DNA of 64,000 nt. Source: Cryptomeria japonica. Lineage: Eukaryota; Streptophyta; Pinopsida; Cupressales; Cupressaceae. The stretch lies in contig NC_081408.1 in the NCBI RefSeq assembly GCF_030272615.1, positions 408,240,889 through 408,304,888 on the forward strand, written 5' to 3'. Positions 60,403-64,000 of the stretch are shown in pieces. How positions within the stretch are numbered: position 1 is the first letter of the stretch; every line of letters starts with the position of its first letter. Both the position numbers and the translations under genes were made by a program. The notes beneath the pieces are model-generated. The model had not been told where the DNA came from and searched no databases. It saw only the letters and a program-made list of their open reading frames with translations.

Positions 60403-62067
60403 CTGCAAACAAAATCAACAAATGATAAGGCTGGACTGGGGTACAATCCAAAAAAGACATCAGACCAAAAACATGCTTCTAAATCTAAGTGGTAGAAAAG
60501 GATATTGCCTTCAACATTACAGGAAACAAACACTCAACAAACTCAAGCAAAGTGTATAAAAGAGAAAGAGGAATCAGCAATCAAGAAAGAAGAAACAGTC
60601 AGCACTCAAGCTCCGATGGTGTCAGCTACAACAATACAAGGAGTTGAGGTCCCAGATGATATAAGAGACGAAGTAGAAAGAATCAAAGAATTGTTTACAC
60701 CACTGAAAGTTCCAGTCACATACACTAGTAGGCAGCAAGTAGATGATTCAGAGACTGAGTCAAGGAGTATGATTGGGGTCTATACCACCTCTCAGTTACA
60801 TCCAGTACAGAAACTTCAGAAGAGACTAGCAGTATCATAGATGATACTCAAGAGCGGATGCGCTTAAAGATAGAAAAGGAGATACAGGAAATTAGATGAA
60901 AAAGACAAGCAAACTATGAACAAGGGTTGAAGGAAGGAAGAATACCAGAAATTTTTTCATCCATTATATACCCCTCTAATAAGATAGAACAAATTAGGTA
61001 TGGGATTACACAAGAAGAATTGGAAGCTATAGAAGCAGAACCAATCAGCAGTCTAGAGGAAGCTAAATGAAGTAGACGATAGGGAGTCACAGAACCATCA
61101 AGATCATGTCAACAGGTGTGTCAGATACAAATGCTAATTGAGACAAATCTTGAAAGAACTTGCAGCATTAAAGATGTTGGTGTTGATACCATACATACAT
61201 TCACTCAACCACTTGAAGAAGACTCAAAAACTTCATCTAATGACTCTGAGGACTCTGACAATATTCCTGTTTGTGACAATATCTACTCAACATCAAACTT
61301 TGAATCCTCTGATATAAATGGCAAGAATTTGTCTACTGATCTTGTTACTGTCGAACCTCGATATGAAGTTCAACCTAGCATAGAGAACAATGCCACAAGT
61401 AGGTCTATTGGATTTGGTCGACTAAATATTAACATGCACTTTAATAATCATGTTCTAACTTTTCCTAGTGTCGAGACATTTACGGAAGGTATCCTTCTGG
61501 AACTCAACTTTTCGATCCGCGGTTGTGATGACAATACCGTGAACTCCCTCGAACCTATCCACGCTCTATCCTTGGTACATCCTGAATCAATTGATTGTAG
61601 TCTACAAGACCAACCCATTAATGTACCTTCTTTTGCCAATGACTACACACTAGCTTATTACCTAAACACAGTTAAACCCATGTACTCTTCCACTAGTGAA
61701 CAGAGTGAAAACATGACTGAAACAAATATCAAGTATCTTAGTCGCAAAAATCAGAAAAATAAAAGTAAAATATCTGATGGTGAAAACCACATTGTGGCGG
61801 TGTCAAAATCTAAAAAAGAGAAAATAAAGGACATACCTAAGGGTGAAAACCTCTCTGAGGCGCCTGAAGGTGAGATACTTGATATACTACCAAGTCACTT
61901 CCAGGAGAGATCTTCTATATTGATTGAGCCAACTCAGCCAGTGAACATTCAGAGTTAAGAGACACCACACATCATTCATGTAGCTCAATCATTATCAGTG
62001 GAAGAATTGAAAGATTTCACTCATCTCTTTTCTAGAAAAGAAGATCAATTTTGTATGGACATACTGT
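60403..62067 (+). pseudogene. Element D linker, ending before reverse transcriptase
   Basis: A hydrophilic linker, first in the same frame (stop near 60490, then 60505-60840), shifting frame near 60780 to one that runs to about 62067 (61116-61958 is an open 280-codon piece). Recognisable only near the end: a SLSVEELKDFTHLFSRK segment resembles the text that precedes RT in Tat-type elements. It then meets a TAG and unrelated sequence, so RT is absent. Confidence 0.6.
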
Positions 62068-63658
62068 AGTACTCCTTCTTGTTTGAACTCATTAGACTCA
62101 TATTTTATTATTGTTTGTTTCCAGTGGATACATTACCATGATATGTTATTCAGATTTGTATGACATTATGCTTTATTTGGAGATGAGATGTATAATTTAT
62201 TTGCAGTATTTTAGTACTTGTGATGTATGGCATTTTATGGATTATTGCTATGTACTGACATTTTACTTTACCTATGCAATGTGAAATTATATGTTGTGTG
62301 TTTGTGAGTGTATTGGATGCAAGGAGATGATTTTCCTTCACTCATTTTCGTGAGACAGGGAACGTCACGATTCTCCTTCATCGACGTGTATGTCATGTTT
62401 TCTATATTGTATATATATGCATGTGTGGTTTGGTGATGCAGATTATTGCAGGTACAAGTATCGGGTAGGTACAGGGTATCGTCTCCACCTGGTTTCACAG
62501 GTTTGAGCATGCCTTATATTTTCCGATGGAAGTGGAGGAGATAGTAGTTGACCCTATTTTACTCAGTTACACTCGTATGAGTGTCGTCAGTTGGTCATCT
62601 TGTTAGTTTGTTCGGCCTTCGTATTTTATCGTTTGATCTTTTTATGAGTATTTGCTTGAGTTTTGTTTAATTTGAGTGTTTTAGTGGATTTAAATAGTTA
62701 ATTAATTAAGTTTATGGAATTATCTTATAGTTGTATTATTTATGCTTTGAGATTATAAATTTAGTTAATTAAATGAAATTATTAAATTAAGTTGCAAGCT
62801 GCATGATATTAGAAATATGTTTTTATTTAAATGGAAAAATAAATTAGATTAATTGTATTTATTATTTTCTGAAGTTATAATTAAATAAATGAATAAAAGA
62901 ATTAATTAGAATTAAAATATTGTTTTAATTCTTTATTTAGGAAATTAATTAATTTGCATAAGAAAAGAAAAGAAAGAATAATGATTTTTTATTATTGCAT
63001 GCTAGCTTATCTTTTGTGATAAATTTAGAAAAGAAAATAAAATTACTATTATTCTAAATTTAGGTTTTTTGTGAAAAAACTATTGAACCTAGAATTTTAG
63101 TTTAAATAGGGGTATAGGTCTTTATTTTAGTTACACAGGAACAGGTCAGGAATTTAGGTGAAGGAATTTATTGGAAGCTTATTGAAAAAGTTAGCGCGCT
63201 TCTACAGATTTCTTCCAGGAAAGTTATACTAGGTTGGATGAATTCTTAGTTGTGGGTTTTTAGTAAATATTTCTATTTTTCTCTGATTGTTGTGTGTGTG
63301 TAAAATTATTGTCAAATACAAACCCTCCTCTGGTGAATTCAAGTTTTGTTTTAAATCCACGCCCAACGTGTTTTTCTAGTTTATCGGAAAAATGTAATTT
63401 TGAGAACATTGAGGAAATTATTATGGAAAAATTATTCTCTCTGGTTTGATTTGTTTTGATGGTCCTTTAAATAAATCTTTGTGGTTTCTTAGAAATAAAT
63501 TTAATTATGATTTAAATTTATTGGATTATCTAAATTTTTAAAAAAATGTTTGAAATAAATTTTGTGAAGGAGTTTCATTGTATAGGAAAATTTTTAATTC
63601 TATGGAAATTCTGTAAAATGATTTTTTAGGTATTTGGAAATTAATTTTTAAAAATATA
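62068..63658. other. AT-rich non-coding sequence right of element D
   Basis: No protein similarity. Contains a TTTAAATAGGGGTATAGG TATA-like stretch near 63101-63118 (plus), poly-T runs, and AATTAATTAA-rich text (62695-62960). It could be the untranslated 3' part of element D or a separate LTR; no terminal repeat of the D LTR is found. Confidence 0.4.
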
Positions 63659-63689
63659 ATATATATATATATATATGGTAGTGGCAAAA

Positions 63690-63774
63690 CTACCGGTGGT
63701 AGTACACAGTACTACCGGCAGTAGCAGTGCTACCGAACGGTAGTACTAGCTACCGACGGTAGCTTAGGCTACCG
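63690..63774. repeat. Cluster of CTACCG/CGGTAG palindromes, about 20-bp period
   Basis: Imperfect palindromes CTACCGGTGGTAG, CTACCGGCAGTAG, CTACCGAACGGTAG and CTACCGACGGTAG start at 63690, 63712, 63730 and 63750, followed by a half-site CTACCG at 63769. A GGTAG half-site precedes (63678). Far more GC-rich than the surrounding AT sequence. Confidence 0.9.
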
Positions 63775-63780
63775 TGCCAA

Positions 63781-64000
63781 GGGCCAAAAAAATTATAATG
63801 TTTTTTTTTTTAATTTAATTTTAATTATTTCCTTATCCCCCTATGCATACTGCGATATGGTTGTTTCGGGTTTCGTACCCAGGGGTTGGGTAAATAGAAT
63901 AAATTATGTGCTATTTTATATATATGTATATAAATAGATATATGTAATTTTTTATGAATATATATATATATATATTAGATGTGTTTTTTATATGGTTATT
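63781..64000. other. AT-rich end of window
   Basis: Poly-T, TA runs and one short GC-richer stretch (GTTTCGGGTTTCGTACCCAGG, about 63863-63883). Nothing else recognised. Confidence 0.4.

Larger units (their letters stand above)
54737..62067 (+). mobile_element. Element D: Gypsy Tat/Ogre-like element with gag and protease but no RT
   Basis: Order: LTR, TGGCACCC primer site, 2.2 kb leader, gag, D-G-G type protease, G-patch-like segment, long linker. The coding text stops at about 62067, just where reverse transcriptase entry sequence would begin, and no RT, RNase H or integrase is seen. The gag (PKFDKYDGT) and protease types are those of plant Tat/Ogre-like Gypsy elements. No 3' LTR is found before the window ends, so the right edge is unknown. 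Inactivated by a few stops and two frameshifts. Confidence 0.72.

Overview
This window is a plant nuclear, retrotransposon-dense region, most likely from a large, repeat-rich seed-plant genome; a gymnosperm is plausible but is an inference from style, not shown by a diagnostic gene. I see no intact cellular gene, no rRNA or tRNA gene, and no CRISPR or bacterial feature. Almost every coding signal belongs to Ty1/Copia or Ty3/Gypsy LTR retrotransposons, nearly all broken by in-frame stops (mostly TAG where relatives have CAG) and some frameshifts.

Layout. 1-4140 and 33955-35661 are two halves of one old host sequence: a pyrimidine-rich leader with degenerate palindromes, a TATA box, and a long decayed reading frame (ORF X) of unknown function. 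It was split by Gypsy element A (minus strand, 4141-33954). Element A was itself hit three times. Copia C1 (5019-12347, minus) sits in its RNase H. A 4.9 kb LTR-like insertion L1 (14035-18973) sits just before its protease. Gypsy element B (20822-33192, plus, a chromovirus with a chromodomain-like tail) sits inside its own 5' LTR. B carries a second insertion of the L1 family, L2 (23283-27795), near the end of its gag. L1 contains a further Copia-type LTR (14855-15997).

Right of ORF X lies a decayed Copia-type LTR (about 36390-37125), then 1.7 kb of TA/TG/CA microsatellite with short unique islands. Copia C2 (39318-54606, minus) is inserted in this microsatellite with an exact 5-bp duplication. 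C2 is split by Copia C3 (41297-48966, plus), whose gag-pol stays in one frame with only seven stops and an intact RT-RNase H stretch of 528 codons.

From 54737 to at least 62067 lies element D: an LTR, a TGGCACCC-type primer site, a 2.2 kb leader with tandem repeats, then gag, a D-G-G type protease, a G-patch-like segment and a long linker that stops just where reverse transcriptase should begin. 62068-64000 is AT-rich and non-coding, with a striking cluster of CTACCG/CGGTAG palindromes near the end.

Functionally the elements are gag-pol units that would have formed cytoplasmic particles, reverse-transcribed their RNA from tRNA-primed sites and integrated. Here they serve mainly as a layered record of insertion order and of methylation-type decay. 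The most unusual signals are the pair of giant solo-LTR-like insertions, the unknown ORF X, the shared hairpin/G-run module in otherwise different Copia LTRs, the gag-protease-only element D, and the palindrome cluster at 63.7 kb.
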